Counted from the stretch's first letter, positions 50,718-59,179 are shown. The stretch: 64,000 bases of DNA from Actomonas aquatica (GCF_019679435.2 NZ_CP139781.1:5638001-5702000); one strand, 5' to 3'. Program-made: numbers and translations. Notes: a model not told the origin generated them from the sequence alone.

Positions 50718-51182
50718 ATGGTCGCTCTATCCTCTTCCTCCTCAAAAATCCGCCACGCGATCGGCAGCTGTTACAACAGTGTCGATGCCTTGATTGCCGC
50801 TACCCGTGCTGCCGAAGCGCAGGGGCTCGCTTATGATGCTCGCCGCATCTCCTCGAAAATTTGGTTGCTGGCACTGGAGCTGGAGAGCTTCCTGCGCCGC
50901 CGCGGTTTGAAGCGTGGGCACGTGTCGCGCGACGGTTCGTATCAGCCCAGTCCGAGCGATTTCGACGGCAGTGATCCAGAGACCTTGATGCGTCGCTGTG
51001 AGGAGTATGTCGCGGCGATCGAGGACGAATGCACCGGCATCCTGGCCGAGGTGGATAACCCGCAGGTGTATGCCTTCATCCAACGCCAGATTCAGGATAT
51101 CCGTCGCCTGCGTCGCGCGATCTTGCCGACCAGCGTGCGGGTCAAATTTGGCAACGAAGTGCCGGCCGCGCAGTCAGCCTGA
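50718..51182 (+). CDS. Helical protein of unknown function
   Basis: The 154-residue soluble protein is almost entirely predicted helix (KIRHAIGSCYNSVDALIAATRAAEAQGLAYDARRISSKIWLLALELESFLRRRGL, then DPETLMRRCEEYVAAIEDECTGILAEV, then FIQRQIQDIRRLRRAIL). No known motif was found. The frame has good codon use and a plausible ATG at 50718. Its 3' end overlaps the convergent gene by 9 bases. It could be a small four-helix-bundle protein; function unknown. Confidence 0.62.
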   Translation: MVALSSSSSKIRHAIGSCYNSVDALIAATRAAEAQGLAYDARRISSKIWLLALELESFLRRRGLKRGHVSRDGSYQPSPSDFDGSDPETLMRRCEEYVAAIEDECTGILAEVDNPQVYAFIQRQIQDIRRLRRAILPTSVRVKFGNEVPAAQSA

Positions 51183-52223
51183 GGTCGGGAGGGCGCGCTC
51201 GACCATGTGCAGCACATCGGCCGGACGCAGGTGGGGGTGTTCGGCGATGAGGTTGCGCACGAAGCGCAGGTGGTAAGCGCGATCGTCGACCGCCCACGGG
51301 GCCCGTGAACCGGGGGCGAGGGCGTCGATGCCGCGGTTTTCGCGCTGGCGAATTTTCAGCAGGCTCTCGTGCAGGCTGGTGGCGGTGGTGGGCTGATCGT
51401 TGCCGTCCATGCGCAGCAGCACACGTCCGTCGGTTTGGGCGCGGAGGCGGACGATTTGGGCGTAGGGATTGGTGGCTTCGGTGTGTTTGCGCTGATCGAG
51501 CGGGTTGAGGATCTTGGCGTCGATCAGGTGGCGGCGCAGGCCGGAGGCGGCGGTCTGACGGTTGAGCAGAAAGGGGTCTTGGGACACGTTGCCCGAGGTG
51601 AGCTCGTTAATGATGTCGAGGTCGTCCTGGGTGAGGACTCGGTAGAGTTCGAGCAGGTCGATGAGGTGATTCTCGAGCAGCAGGAGGAGGGCGGAGAGGA
51701 AGGTGGGTTCCTGACGGTGGAGGCGATCGAGCAAGGCCCGGACATCGGCAGAGGTGCGGGCGAGAGCGGGGGGCAACTCTCCCTGCTGGGCGGCGACGAC
51801 CAGACCGCGGGCGACGCGGTGCGGCATCGGCGAATCGTAGAGGCTGCGCAGTTCGGCGAGGTGGGCGGGAGAGGGCTCGGGCGGGCGACCGTCGAGCCAA
51901 CGGAGCAAGTGATCCAGCCAGTGACGGGCGGTGGCCTGCTCGGCCGATCGCACGTAGAAAATGATCCAAGCATCATCGTCGGAACAACCCGCCGTCCACG
52001 GGAAGGAGGCGGTTTCGAGCACCGCGCGCGCGAGCAGGTCGGCGTCGCTGTCGTGGCGCTCAAAAGCCATGAGCGCCCAGCAACCGGGGGCGATTTCCAT
52101 CTCGGCGCCGTAGTCGGCCAGTTGCTCGGCGAGAAAGGTCTTCAGGTGGGTTTCGCCCACCGCCAAGGCGTGGTCGGAGAGGGGACAGGACGGCAGCGGC
52201 GGAAACGGGGAAGTGGTCGACAC
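51174..52223 (-). CDS. Hypothetical protein, unknown family
   Basis: The 349-residue soluble protein has an N-terminal alpha/beta part (HLKTFLAEQLADYGAEMEIAPGCWALMAFER, WIIFYVRSAEQATARHWLDHLLRWLDG). A mostly helical C-terminal part follows (FLSALLLLLENHLIDLLELYRVLTQDDLDIINELTSGN, AYHLRFVRNLIAEHPHLRPADVLHMVE). No signal peptide, membrane helix or catalytic motif was recognised. It has a sigma-70-like promoter whose spacer contains an inverted repeat. It overlaps the convergent helical-protein gene by 9 bases. Confidence 0.65.
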   Translation of the reverse strand: MSTTSPFPPLPSCPLSDHALAVGETHLKTFLAEQLADYGAEMEIAPGCWALMAFERHDSDADLLARAVLETASFPWTAGCSDDDAWIIFYVRSAEQATARHWLDHLLRWLDGRPPEPSPAHLAELRSLYDSPMPHRVARGLVVAAQQGELPPALARTSADVRALLDRLHRQEPTFLSALLLLLENHLIDLLELYRVLTQDDLDIINELTSGNVSQDPFLLNRQTAASGLRRHLIDAKILNPLDQRKHTEATNPYAQIVRLRAQTDGRVLLRMDGNDQPTTATSLHESLLKIRQRENRGIDALAPGSRAPWAVDDRAYHLRFVRNLIAEHPHLRPADVLHMVERALPTSG

Positions 52224-52251
52224 GGGGCAGGGCGGGCTGGAGACGTGGCGA

Positions 52252-52281
52252 CATATAGTAGGTAGAAGACCCTACTGTAAA
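52252..52281 (-). promoter_or_regulatory. Promoter with embedded inverted repeat
   Basis: TTTACA (52281-52276) and TATATG (52257-52252) are spaced 18 bases, about 28 bases upstream of the ATG of the unknown gene. The spacer holds the inverted repeat AGTAGG-N8-CCTACT, a possible repressor site. Confidence 0.5.
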
Positions 52282-52360
52282 GACCCCAAATAGTGCCTGG
52301 ATGCGCCGCGTGGGGCGCGAGAGGCGAGGGGATCCACCTCAACAAGCGAGTTTGCCGCTT

Positions 52361-53797
52361 CTAGACGACGTGAGCCTTCCAGTGGCCGGCGCGGAAGAGG
52401 AACCAGCTCCAGATCGTCAGTGCGCTGAACGCGATCGGCACGGCGATGTAAACGCCAGTGGGACCGAGCCCGAGCGGACTAGAGAGCAGCCACGCCAGTG
52501 GCACCTGCCCGAGCCACATGGTGAAGAAGTTGAGGCGGGTGGGTGTCCAGGTGTCGCCGGCGCCGTTAAAGGTGCCTTCAAGGCACATGCCGGCGGCGTA
52601 AAGCGGGAAGGCGAGGCTCACGATCCAGAGGGAGCGCACGCCCTCGGCGAAGACGGCCGGGTCGGTGGTGAAAGCGCCGATGATGATGGGGCTGAGTGCG
52701 ATGAAAACGACGCCGACGAGGCTGAGGAAAATCACGTTGTAGCGGGTGGCGATGCGCACGGCGCGCTCGGCGCGATCGGGTTGGCGGGCGCCGAGGTTTT
52801 GGCCGACGAGGGTGGCGCCGGCGTTGGACAGTCCCCATGCGGGCATGAGCGCGAACATGATCAGGCGGATGGCGATGGTGTAGCCGGCGAGGGCGGCGCT
52901 GCCAAAGACGGCGAGGATTTTGAACAAGCCGACCCAGCTGGTGGTGCTGATGAGGAGCTGGGCGATGCCGTTGCCGGAGGTGCGTAGGATGGTGGCGGCC
53001 TCGGCGCGCGGGCGCAGGTCGGACCAGTGCAGTGTGATGCGGCCCTGTCCGCGGGTCAGATGCCAGACCTGGTAAACGATGCCGATGCCGCGGCCGAGGT
53101 TGGTGGCGACGGCGGCGCCGGTGAGGCCGAGTTCGGGGAAGGGTCCCCAGCCGAAGATGAAGCACGGGTCGAGGATGAGGTTGAGACCGTTGGCCAGGAT
53201 GAGCGTGCGCATGGCCAGCGCCGGATCGCCCGCGCCGCGAAAGATGGCGTTGATGAGAAAGATGAGGAAGACGGTCGCGTTGCCGCCATACATGACGGTG
53301 GCGAAGGGCCGGCCCAGTTCCACGACCTCGGGCGTCGCGCCCATGAAGGCGAGCAGGCGACCGGCGTTGAGGCCCATGATGACGCCGAGCAGGGCGGAGA
53401 GTCCCACGCCGAGCAGAATGATCTGGCCGGCGGCCTGGGCGGCGCGCGCCGTATCCTTTTCACCGATACGCCGGGAAACGATGGCGCCGGCGGCGAAGCA
53501 AATGCCGATGGCGACCGCGTAGATGAGCGACATGACCGACTCGGTGAGGCCGACCACGGCGATGGCCTCGCGGCCGAGACGGGACACCCAGAACACGTCG
53601 GCCAACGCGAAGAGCGATTCCATGATCATCTCCATCACCATGGGCACGGCGAGGAAGAGCACGGCGCGTTTGAGCGGCAGCGTGGTGTAGTCATGCGCCA
53701 CGCCGCGCAATGCATCCACAATGGCGCGACCGACCGAGACGGGTTGGTCGTCGGATTCGGGCGAAGGAGGAACAGGCGTGGGTTCGGGCGCGGACAT
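52361..53797 (-). CDS. MATE-family efflux transporter
   Basis: The 478-residue inner-membrane protein has about 12 hydrophobic helices in two similar halves. The MATE signature opens LPLKRAVLFLAVPMVMEMIMESLFALADVFWVSRLGREAIAVVGL, and the second half contains NAGATLVGQNLGARQPDRAERAVRIATRYNV. These transporters export drugs or metabolites in exchange for Na+ or H+. A proline-rich cytoplasmic N-tail of about 40 residues precedes helix 1. Substrate is unknown. It is monocistronic and divergent from the subtilase gene. Confidence 0.92.
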   Translation of the reverse strand: MSAPEPTPVPPSPESDDQPVSVGRAIVDALRGVAHDYTTLPLKRAVLFLAVPMVMEMIMESLFALADVFWVSRLGREAIAVVGLTESVMSLIYAVAIGICFAAGAIVSRRIGEKDTARAAQAAGQIILLGVGLSALLGVIMGLNAGRLLAFMGATPEVVELGRPFATVMYGGNATVFLIFLINAIFRGAGDPALAMRTLILANGLNLILDPCFIFGWGPFPELGLTGAAVATNLGRGIGIVYQVWHLTRGQGRITLHWSDLRPRAEAATILRTSGNGIAQLLISTTSWVGLFKILAVFGSAALAGYTIAIRLIMFALMPAWGLSNAGATLVGQNLGARQPDRAERAVRIATRYNVIFLSLVGVVFIALSPIIIGAFTTDPAVFAEGVRSLWIVSLAFPLYAAGMCLEGTFNGAGDTWTPTRLNFFTMWLGQVPLAWLLSSPLGLGPTGVYIAVPIAFSALTIWSWFLFRAGHWKAHVV

Positions 53798-54005
53798 GGA
53801 GGGTGCGAAAAGGGAGACGGTCGAGGCGGTGCGATTGTCAAATCGTTGGCGGCGACGAAGGGAGGGGCGGATTCGTCGAGTGCGCGGGAAATGATCCCGG
53901 TTCTTGGTCGCGACTTCCCGCGTTCGGCGGGCGGCGCCGCGCTAGGCTACGGAAGCTCCCGGGCGGCGGCTCCGCCCGTCCCACCTCACTGAACTGGAAG
54001 AACCC

Positions 54006-55274
54006 ATGAAAACCAAATATCTGATTCTGCGCAGCGATCCGCTTTCGAGTAACTTTCCCCATCTGGCGGGGATGAACCCCAATCTCGCCGATATCGGCCA
54101 TGTGCCACTTTTCGGCGCATTCGGCACCCCTGGTGGCCGTGCCGGTGGCGACCGCGACGACGATGCTCCGTTTGAGCGCGAGCCTAAGTTGGAACTCGAC
54201 GAGTTTGACGTGAGTCGGGCGGAGAATGTCCGCCGAATGAACGACGTGGTGGGGTTGGCCCCGGTCATGCCCACGCGGTTGATTGCTCCATTGCAAAACC
54301 TGCCAGCGAGCACCTTGCCGTCGGCGGCTACGCACACCTGGGGGGTCGAAGCGGTGAATGCCTTGAGTTCGCCCTGTGACGGTGCCGGACTCACGGCGGC
54401 GGTGCTGGACACCGGTATCGATCGGGCGCATCCCGCGTTTGTCGGCGTAAATATCGTGGAGGAGGACTTCACCGGACAGGGGAACGGCGACAGCCACGGC
54501 CATGGCACGCACTGCGCGGGCACTGTTCTCGGCCGGGCGGTCGGGGGCAAACGGATCGGGGTGGCTACGGGCACCACCCGTTTGCTCGCAGGCAAGGTTC
54601 TCGGGGCGCAGGGCGGCGACACCGCGTGGTCGATCGACGGCATCCTGTGGGCAGCCCGCAACGGTGCCAGCGTGATCTCCATGTCGCTCGGAATCGATTT
54701 CCCCGGCTACGTGGACTACCTCCAGCAACAGGGCCTGCCCGTGAATCTGGCGACCTCCTTCGCGCTCGAAGGCTACCGGAAGACCATTCTGATTTATGAG
54801 AAGCTCGCGGGCTTCCTGAAAAACCAAGCGTTCTTTGGCCAGACTTGTCTGATCGTGGCGGCGGCGGGCAACGAAAACCAACGCTTCCAGAATCCGACGT
54901 GGAATATCTCGGTCGCGCCGCCGGCGGTCTCGGAAGGCATCCTTTCCGTCGGCGCGCTCGGTCAGGGGCAGCACGGTTTGCAGGCGGCGGACTTCTCGAA
55001 CTCCGGGCCCAATTTCGCGGCCCCCGGTGTGGCGGTCGAATCGGCGGCAGCCGGCACCCCCGGATTGGTTTCGTGGGCCGGAACCAGCATGGCGACGCCG
55101 CACGTGGCCGGCGTGGCGCTGTTGTGGGCGCAGTGGCTGCAGGCCCGTAATCAACTCACGCCGCAAAACCTGGAAGCACGGCTGTTGGCTTCGGCAGTGC
55201 TTTCGCCGCTCGCATCGGGTTACGAGCCGGCAGATGTGGGACTGGGGCTGGTGCAGGCTCCGCAGACGGTGTGA
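54006..55274 (+). CDS. Subtilisin-family (S8) serine peptidase without a signal peptide
   Basis: The 422-residue protein has a full catalytic triad: Asp135 in AAVLDTGIDRAHPAF, His166 in GHGTHCAGTVLG, and Ser in WAGTSMATPHVAGVALLW near residue 357. The oxyanion Asn is in VAAAGNENQ. The first 110 residues form a leader beginning MKTKYLILRS with no hydrophobic export signal, so the enzyme may stay inside the cell or leave by another route. No processing partner gene lies beside it. A GGAAG sits 8 bases before the ATG. A GC hairpin follows the stop. Confidence 0.9.
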   Translation: MKTKYLILRSDPLSSNFPHLAGMNPNLADIGHVPLFGAFGTPGGRAGGDRDDDAPFEREPKLELDEFDVSRAENVRRMNDVVGLAPVMPTRLIAPLQNLPASTLPSAATHTWGVEAVNALSSPCDGAGLTAAVLDTGIDRAHPAFVGVNIVEEDFTGQGNGDSHGHGTHCAGTVLGRAVGGKRIGVATGTTRLLAGKVLGAQGGDTAWSIDGILWAARNGASVISMSLGIDFPGYVDYLQQQGLPVNLATSFALEGYRKTILIYEKLAGFLKNQAFFGQTCLIVAAAGNENQRFQNPTWNISVAPPAVSEGILSVGALGQGQHGLQAADFSNSGPNFAAPGVAVESAAAGTPGLVSWAGTSMATPHVAGVALLWAQWLQARNQLTPQNLEARLLASAVLSPLASGYEPADVGLGLVQAPQTV

Positions 55275-55293
55275 GTGTCGTCTGAAGTGCGAC

Positions 55294-55325
55294 CCCGCGG
55301 TGCGTTGAGAGCGCGCCGCGGGTTT
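55294..55325 (+). terminator. Terminator-like hairpin after the subtilase
   Basis: CCCGCGG/CCGCGGG (7 bp, 15-base loop) ends directly in GTTTAAA, 20 bases after the stop codon. Confidence 0.55.
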
Positions 55326-55372
55326 AAAGGCAGGGTGGTTTTTCCCACTGCGACGAGTTGGCAGCGCTGAGG

Positions 55373-55810
55373 TCAATGGCTGGTTGGCCCAACCTCGTCG
55401 CGCAGGCGGGCGGCCCAGGCCTGCAGGATGGCGGTGAAGGCGGGCGTGTGTGCCTCGAGCTCGGCCAGGCTGCGAAAGACGGCGATGGCGCGATCGGTGG
55501 ACTTCCATTGCAGCATTCCGGTGGGATCGTCGACGTAGGGTTGGGACGGAGCCGACCGAACTTTTGCGCCGCGGTGCAGGACGAGTTGCACCTCTCGGGG
55601 GCGGCGCAGGTGGAAGGTGGCGAACCACTCCCCGCAATGGAAACTCGGGGCATTCCATTTGATGCCCTCGGTGGCGACCGGCACGGCGGTGAGTAGGGTG
55701 GTGCGCACGGCGCGGACGACGGGCAGAAGCGGATGCGGGCAACTCGCCAGAAACGCGCTGACGGCGGCCGGGTCGTTGGGTTCGGAGGATGGGGTGGCGC
55801 GGGCGGGCAT
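55373..55810 (-). CDS. DUF1801-domain protein
   Basis: The 145-residue protein carries a DUF1801 (YdhG-like) domain: GIKWNAPSFHCGEWFATFHLRRPREVQLVLHRGAK, then LQWKSTDRAIAVFRSLAELEAH. Such proteins are small soluble folds often found with AHSA1/SRPBCC and YCII-like stress genes. It starts 16 bases after the ECF sigma gene on the same strand and is probably the third gene of the DGPF-sigma-DUF1801 operon. Biochemical function is unknown. Confidence 0.82.
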   Translation of the reverse strand: MPARATPSSEPNDPAAVSAFLASCPHPLLPVVRAVRTTLLTAVPVATEGIKWNAPSFHCGEWFATFHLRRPREVQLVLHRGAKVRSAPSQPYVDDPTGMLQWKSTDRAIAVFRSLAELEAHTPAFTAILQAWAARLRDEVGPTSH

Positions 55811-55826
55811 GGGCGGCGGACGGACC

Positions 55827-57131
55827 TCAGTCGGAGCACGCTTCGAGGCGTTCTATTTCCCGGGAAAGGTGGAGTTGTTCCGGAGCGACGCGGGCGAGGG
55901 CCAGGGCGCGGCGGAAACTCGTGGTGGCGGCGGCGTGCTGACCGAGGCGGGCGTGCAGTTCTCCGCGCACGGCGTGCAGGAGGTGCTGGGTGGCGAGTCG
56001 GTCGACGTCGGGGATGGCGTCGATGGCATCGAGGCCGGCCTGCGGTCCGTGGCAATTGGCGACGGCCACGGCGCGGTTGAGGGCAACGACCGGCGAGGGT
56101 TTGAGCTCCAGCAAGGCGTCGTAGTGCGCGAGGATGCGGGCCCAGTCGGTCCCGGCGGAATCGGTGGCGATGCAGTGGCTGGCGGCGATGCCGGCGTGCA
56201 GATGGTATTCGGTGAGTTGGTTCCCGGCGGCGGCGCGGGCGAGGTGTTGCAGGCCGGCATCGATGGCAGCTTGGTCCCACGTGCTGCGGTCCTGATCACC
56301 GAGGCGGAGAAGCGTGCCGTCGGCGCCGAGGCGGGCCGGAAAGCGCGCGCTGTGCAGCAGCATGAGGGCGAGCAGGGCATGGGCCGCGGGACGGTCGCCG
56401 ATGGGGTGAGCGAGCAGCATGCGGGTGAGGCGAATGGCCTCGGCGCACAGGTCTTCCCGGAGCAACTCGTCGCCGAGGGAGGCTTTGTAACCCTCGTTGA
56501 AAAGTAGGTAGAGGGTGGCCAACACGCCATCGAGGCGGGCGTCGAGTTCGCGCTCGGCGGGCAGGGCGAACTCGGCTTGGGAGTCGCGCAGGCGCTGCTT
56601 GGTGCGGGTGAGCTGCTTTTCGATGGCGGCTTCGCTGGCGAGGAAGGCGCGGGCGATCTCCGTGAGGTTAAATCCGCACAGGGTTTTGAGGGCGAGCGCG
56701 GCCTGGGCGTCGAGCGGCAGGGTGGGGTGGCAACAGGTGAAGAGCAGGCGCAGGGTGTCGTCGGCGATGACGTTATCCGGATCGGGGGCTGCGAGGTCGG
56801 CGGCGCGCTCGGTTTCCGTGAAGGTGAGCGCGTCTTGTTTCGCGGCGGAGGTGTGGTCGCGGCGCAAGGCGTCCAACACGTGATTGATAGCGACGCGGCT
56901 AATCCACGCGGACGGATTGGGCGGCACGCCGCCCATCGACCAGTGGCGGAGGGCGCGCAGCATGGCCTCCTGCACGGCATCTTCGACGAGGGTGAGGTGA
57001 TGGACGCCGAAACGGCGGAGCAGGGCGCCGTGGAGTCTGCCGGATTCCTCGCGGAAAAAATGCTCCACCAAGGCACCGGGTTGCGCGGTGTCCTCGGCGA
57101 CGGGCGCGGTATGGCGAAGGGGCGGCGGCAC
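55827..57131 (-). CDS. ECF42-type RNA polymerase sigma factor with C-terminal TPR-like domain
   Basis: The 434-residue protein has sigma region 2 (VEDAVQEAMLRALRHWSMGGVPPNPSAWISRVAINHVLDALRR), region 4 (LALKTLCGFNLTEIARAFLASEAAIEKQLTRTKQRLR) and a long helical C-terminal domain of about 220 residues with TPR-like repeats (EYHLHAGIAASHC, VVALNRAVAVANCHGPQAGLDAI). This is the layout of the ECF42/SigJ-like group, which lacks an anti-sigma factor and is paired with DGPF/YCII proteins, as here. The start is GTG 57131; a heptamer repeat lies just upstream. It probably drives the two divergent TGTCCG promoters nearby. Confidence 0.9.
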   Translation of the reverse strand: MPPPLRHTAPVAEDTAQPGALVEHFFREESGRLHGALLRRFGVHHLTLVEDAVQEAMLRALRHWSMGGVPPNPSAWISRVAINHVLDALRRDHTSAAKQDALTFTETERAADLAAPDPDNVIADDTLRLLFTCCHPTLPLDAQAALALKTLCGFNLTEIARAFLASEAAIEKQLTRTKQRLRDSQAEFALPAERELDARLDGVLATLYLLFNEGYKASLGDELLREDLCAEAIRLTRMLLAHPIGDRPAAHALLALMLLHSARFPARLGADGTLLRLGDQDRSTWDQAAIDAGLQHLARAAAGNQLTEYHLHAGIAASHCIATDSAGTDWARILAHYDALLELKPSPVVALNRAVAVANCHGPQAGLDAIDAIPDVDRLATQHLLHAVRGELHARLGQHAAATTSFRRALALARVAPEQLHLSREIERLEACSD

Positions 57132-57146
57132 CGAACTCAGGTTTTG

Positions 57147-57173
57147 GGATTTAGGATTTAGAATTTAGGATTT
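57147..57173. repeat. Heptanucleotide tandem repeat upstream of the ECF sigma gene
   Basis: There are two copies of GGATTTA, then GAATTTA and a final GGATTT: nearly four 7-base units. They start 15 bases before the sigma start codon, inside the DGPF-sigma intergenic gap of 59 bases. Confidence 0.8.
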
Positions 57174-57190
57174 CCGTCGCGGAGCGGCGG

Positions 57191-57571
57191 TCATGCAGGG
57201 CCGGTGACCACGCCGAGGTGGCAAGTCGGGGGCATCGGGCGCACCTCGATGATGAGACCGTGTTCGAGTCCGGGATGCTGTTGGGCGATGGCGGTGGCTT
57301 CGTCCAGGTCGGCGACGTTGAGCAGCACGTAGCCACCGACGGCTTCGTTGCTTTCGGCGAAAGGACCGTCGGTGACGCGTTTGCCGCCGGGGCCGGATAC
57401 GAGGCGACCGCTGAGCTCGAGGGGACGGCCGTCGAGGGCTTTGCCGGCGTCGCGCAGACCGACGAACCAGGCGTTCCAGCGTTCGATCAGATCCTGGCGT
57501 TCGTCGGCACTCAGGTGGGCGTGGGTTTCAGGACCAGTGTTGCGGAAGAGGAGGAGGTGGGGATGGGACAT
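57191..57571 (-). CDS. YCII-related DGPF-domain protein
   Basis: The 126-residue protein has a ferredoxin-like YCII/DGPF fold: LLLFRNTGPETHAHLSADERQDLIERWNAWFVGLRDAGK, the naming motif VTDGPFAESNEAVGGYVLLNVADLDEATAIAQQHPGL, and a C-terminal strand. DGPF proteins are the constant partners of ECF42 sigma factors. They are thought to take part in sensing or detoxification, although the mechanism is open. It is the first gene of the minus-strand operon and starts about 50 bases from its TGTCCG-N17-CGTTG promoter. Confidence 0.92.
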   Translation of the reverse strand: MSHPHLLLFRNTGPETHAHLSADERQDLIERWNAWFVGLRDAGKALDGRPLELSGRLVSGPGGKRVTDGPFAESNEAVGGYVLLNVADLDEATAIAQQHPGLEHGLIIEVRPMPPTCHLGVVTGPA

Positions 57572-57622
57572 GAGGTGAGGGGGCGATGGGGAGGAGGAGG
57601 GCTCGGTGGGTCTACTGCATCA

Positions 57623-57650
57623 CAACGGGCGGAGGAAAGCGGAGCGGACA
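57623..57650 (-). promoter_or_regulatory. ECF-type promoter of the DGPF-sigma-DUF1801 operon
   Basis: On the minus strand TGTCCG (57650-57645) and CGTTG (57627-57623) are separated by exactly 17 bases. The same pair with the same spacing drives the other direction. ECF42 sigma factors are reported to use TGTC-type -35 boxes. Confidence 0.65.
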
Positions 57651-57674
57651 TTTTGCGAAAAATATGTCCAAAGG

Positions 57675-57702
57675 TGTCCGGATTCACGGTGCCCCGCCGT
57701 TG
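57675..57702 (+). promoter_or_regulatory. ECF-type promoter of the AHSA1-DoxX cluster
   Basis: TGTCCG (57675-57680) and CGTTG (57698-57702) are separated by 17 bases, with the ATG at 57747. It mirrors the minus-strand promoter. A further TGTCC lies 10 bases upstream, one helical turn away. Confidence 0.65.
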
Positions 57703-57746
57703 AAGTTGCAACACCGCGGTGTTTTGCCGCCCACCCGTTCCCCGCC

Positions 57747-58694
57747 ATGAGCCTTGCCCCTGATCCAAACTACCGCGTGCCGCAAGCCGCCTCGCCCGAT
57801 CACGAAATCCTGACGGTTCACTCCCTGCCGTATCCGCGTGCCCGGGTGTTTGCGGCCTGGACGCATCCCGATCTGCACGCCCAGTGGTGGGGGCCGGCGG
57901 GGTTTACCAACACGTTTTACAATTACGATGTGCGGCCGGGGGGCGAGTGGCGTTTCACCATGCACGGTCCCGACGGCACGGACTTCGAGAACCACAGCGA
58001 GTTTGCCCACGTGGTGGAGGGGGAGTGCCTGGTCTTCGACCATGTGACCAATCCGCAGTTCACCGTGGTGGTGCATTTTAGCGATGACGGCGACGGCACC
58101 CGGCTGGAGTGGCACATGATCTTTGAGGATGCCAAAACCTGCGCGGCTATCCGGTCATTTGTGGGCGACAAAAATCAGGAGAACCTCGCGCGTCTGGAAG
58201 CGTTGTTGCGGGACACGCCGGCGGACGCGGCCTGTTGGCGGGAGCTGGTGGTGCTGCGAGAGTTTCCGGTGGCGCCGCAAGCGGTGTGGCGCGCGCTCAC
58301 GCAACGCACGGCGGAGTGGTGGTGCCCCCGGCCCTGGACCACGCCGGTGGTGGACTGGGATCTGCGGGCTGGCGGTCGTTGCCGCACCGTGATGCGTGGA
58401 CCCGGTGGTGAGGAGGTCGACCTGATGGGCACGATTCTGGAGGTGACGGAAAACGAACGCCTTGTCTTTACCGACTCGATCAAGCCGGGGTGGCAGCCCG
58501 CGAGCGAAACGTTCATGATCGGAGTCTTTGAACTCTCGCCGTTGGGCGAGGGCGGCACGTCGTATCGCGCCAGCTCCCGGCACTGGACGGATGAGGCGAC
58601 GGCGCGTCACGCGACCATGGGCTTTCGTGCGGGTTGGGGCGCGGTGGCGGATCAATTGCTCGAAGTGAGCCGCGACGAAGCGGGGCGCGCCTGA
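57747..58694 (+). CDS. Tandem AHSA1/SRPBCC-domain protein
   Basis: The 315-residue protein contains two AHSA1-like START domains in a row. The first (about 15-155) has LPYPRARVFAAWTHPDLHAQWWGPAGF and WRFTMHGPDGTDFENHSEF. The second (about 165-305) has FPVAPQAVWRALTQRTAEWWCPRPW and RTVMRGPGGEEVDLMGTILEVTENERLVFTD. Each domain forms a hydrophobic ligand pocket. Single-domain homologues are common beside ECF42/DGPF genes; two fused copies are less usual. It is the first gene of the plus-strand arm. ATG 57747 is chosen as the start of the first domain. Confidence 0.88.
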   Translation: MSLAPDPNYRVPQAASPDHEILTVHSLPYPRARVFAAWTHPDLHAQWWGPAGFTNTFYNYDVRPGGEWRFTMHGPDGTDFENHSEFAHVVEGECLVFDHVTNPQFTVVVHFSDDGDGTRLEWHMIFEDAKTCAAIRSFVGDKNQENLARLEALLRDTPADAACWRELVVLREFPVAPQAVWRALTQRTAEWWCPRPWTTPVVDWDLRAGGRCRTVMRGPGGEEVDLMGTILEVTENERLVFTDSIKPGWQPASETFMIGVFELSPLGEGGTSYRASSRHWTDEATARHATMGFRAGWGAVADQLLEVSRDEAGRA

Positions 58695-58729
58695 GTTTTC
58701 CTGGTTAATCCAAACGTATTCAAAATATT

Positions 58730-59158
58730 ATGACGGATACTCCTCCTGCGCCCAAGTGGCTCCGCGTGCTCACCCACATCGTGCGCGTTTTGCTCGGAAT
58801 CGGTTGCACGATTTTTGGTCTCAACGGTTGGTTCAACTTCATCCAGCCGCCGCCGGATCTGGTGCTGCCGGAGAAGGCGATGGCCTTCTCGATGGCGTTG
58901 ATGGAGACCGGCTACATGATGCCGCTCATCGGTGTCACCCTGTTCCTGCCGGGTCTCCTGTTGCTGGCCAATCGTTTTGTGCCGCTCGCGCTGGTGGTGC
59001 TGGCGCCGTTCTTCGTGAACTCGGTGGCCTTCCACGTGGCGCTGGAGCGCACGGGTCTGCCCAACGCGTTGGTGTTTGTGGCGATGTTGCTATTTCTCGC
59101 CTGGCGCCACCGTGCGGCTTACCGCCCGCTGTGGGTCGCGAAAGGGGCCCTGAACTGA
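58730..59158 (+). CDS. DoxX-like integral membrane protein
   Basis: The 142-residue protein has four hydrophobic helices (LTHIVRVLLGIGCTIFGLNGWF, FSMALMETGYMMPLIGVTLFLPGLLLLA, LALVVLAPFFVNSVAFHVAL, ALVFVAMLLFLAWRH), the pattern of small DoxX/DoxD-family membrane proteins. The family has been linked to oxidative stress and thiosulfate metabolism, but no activity can be assigned here. It follows the AHSA1 gene by 35 bases and is likely in the same transcript. Confidence 0.8.
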   Translation: MTDTPPAPKWLRVLTHIVRVLLGIGCTIFGLNGWFNFIQPPPDLVLPEKAMAFSMALMETGYMMPLIGVTLFLPGLLLLANRFVPLALVVLAPFFVNSVAFHVALERTGLPNALVFVAMLLFLAWRHRAAYRPLWVAKGALN

Positions 59159-59179
59159 GGCCCGTGACTGTTTTTCCCC

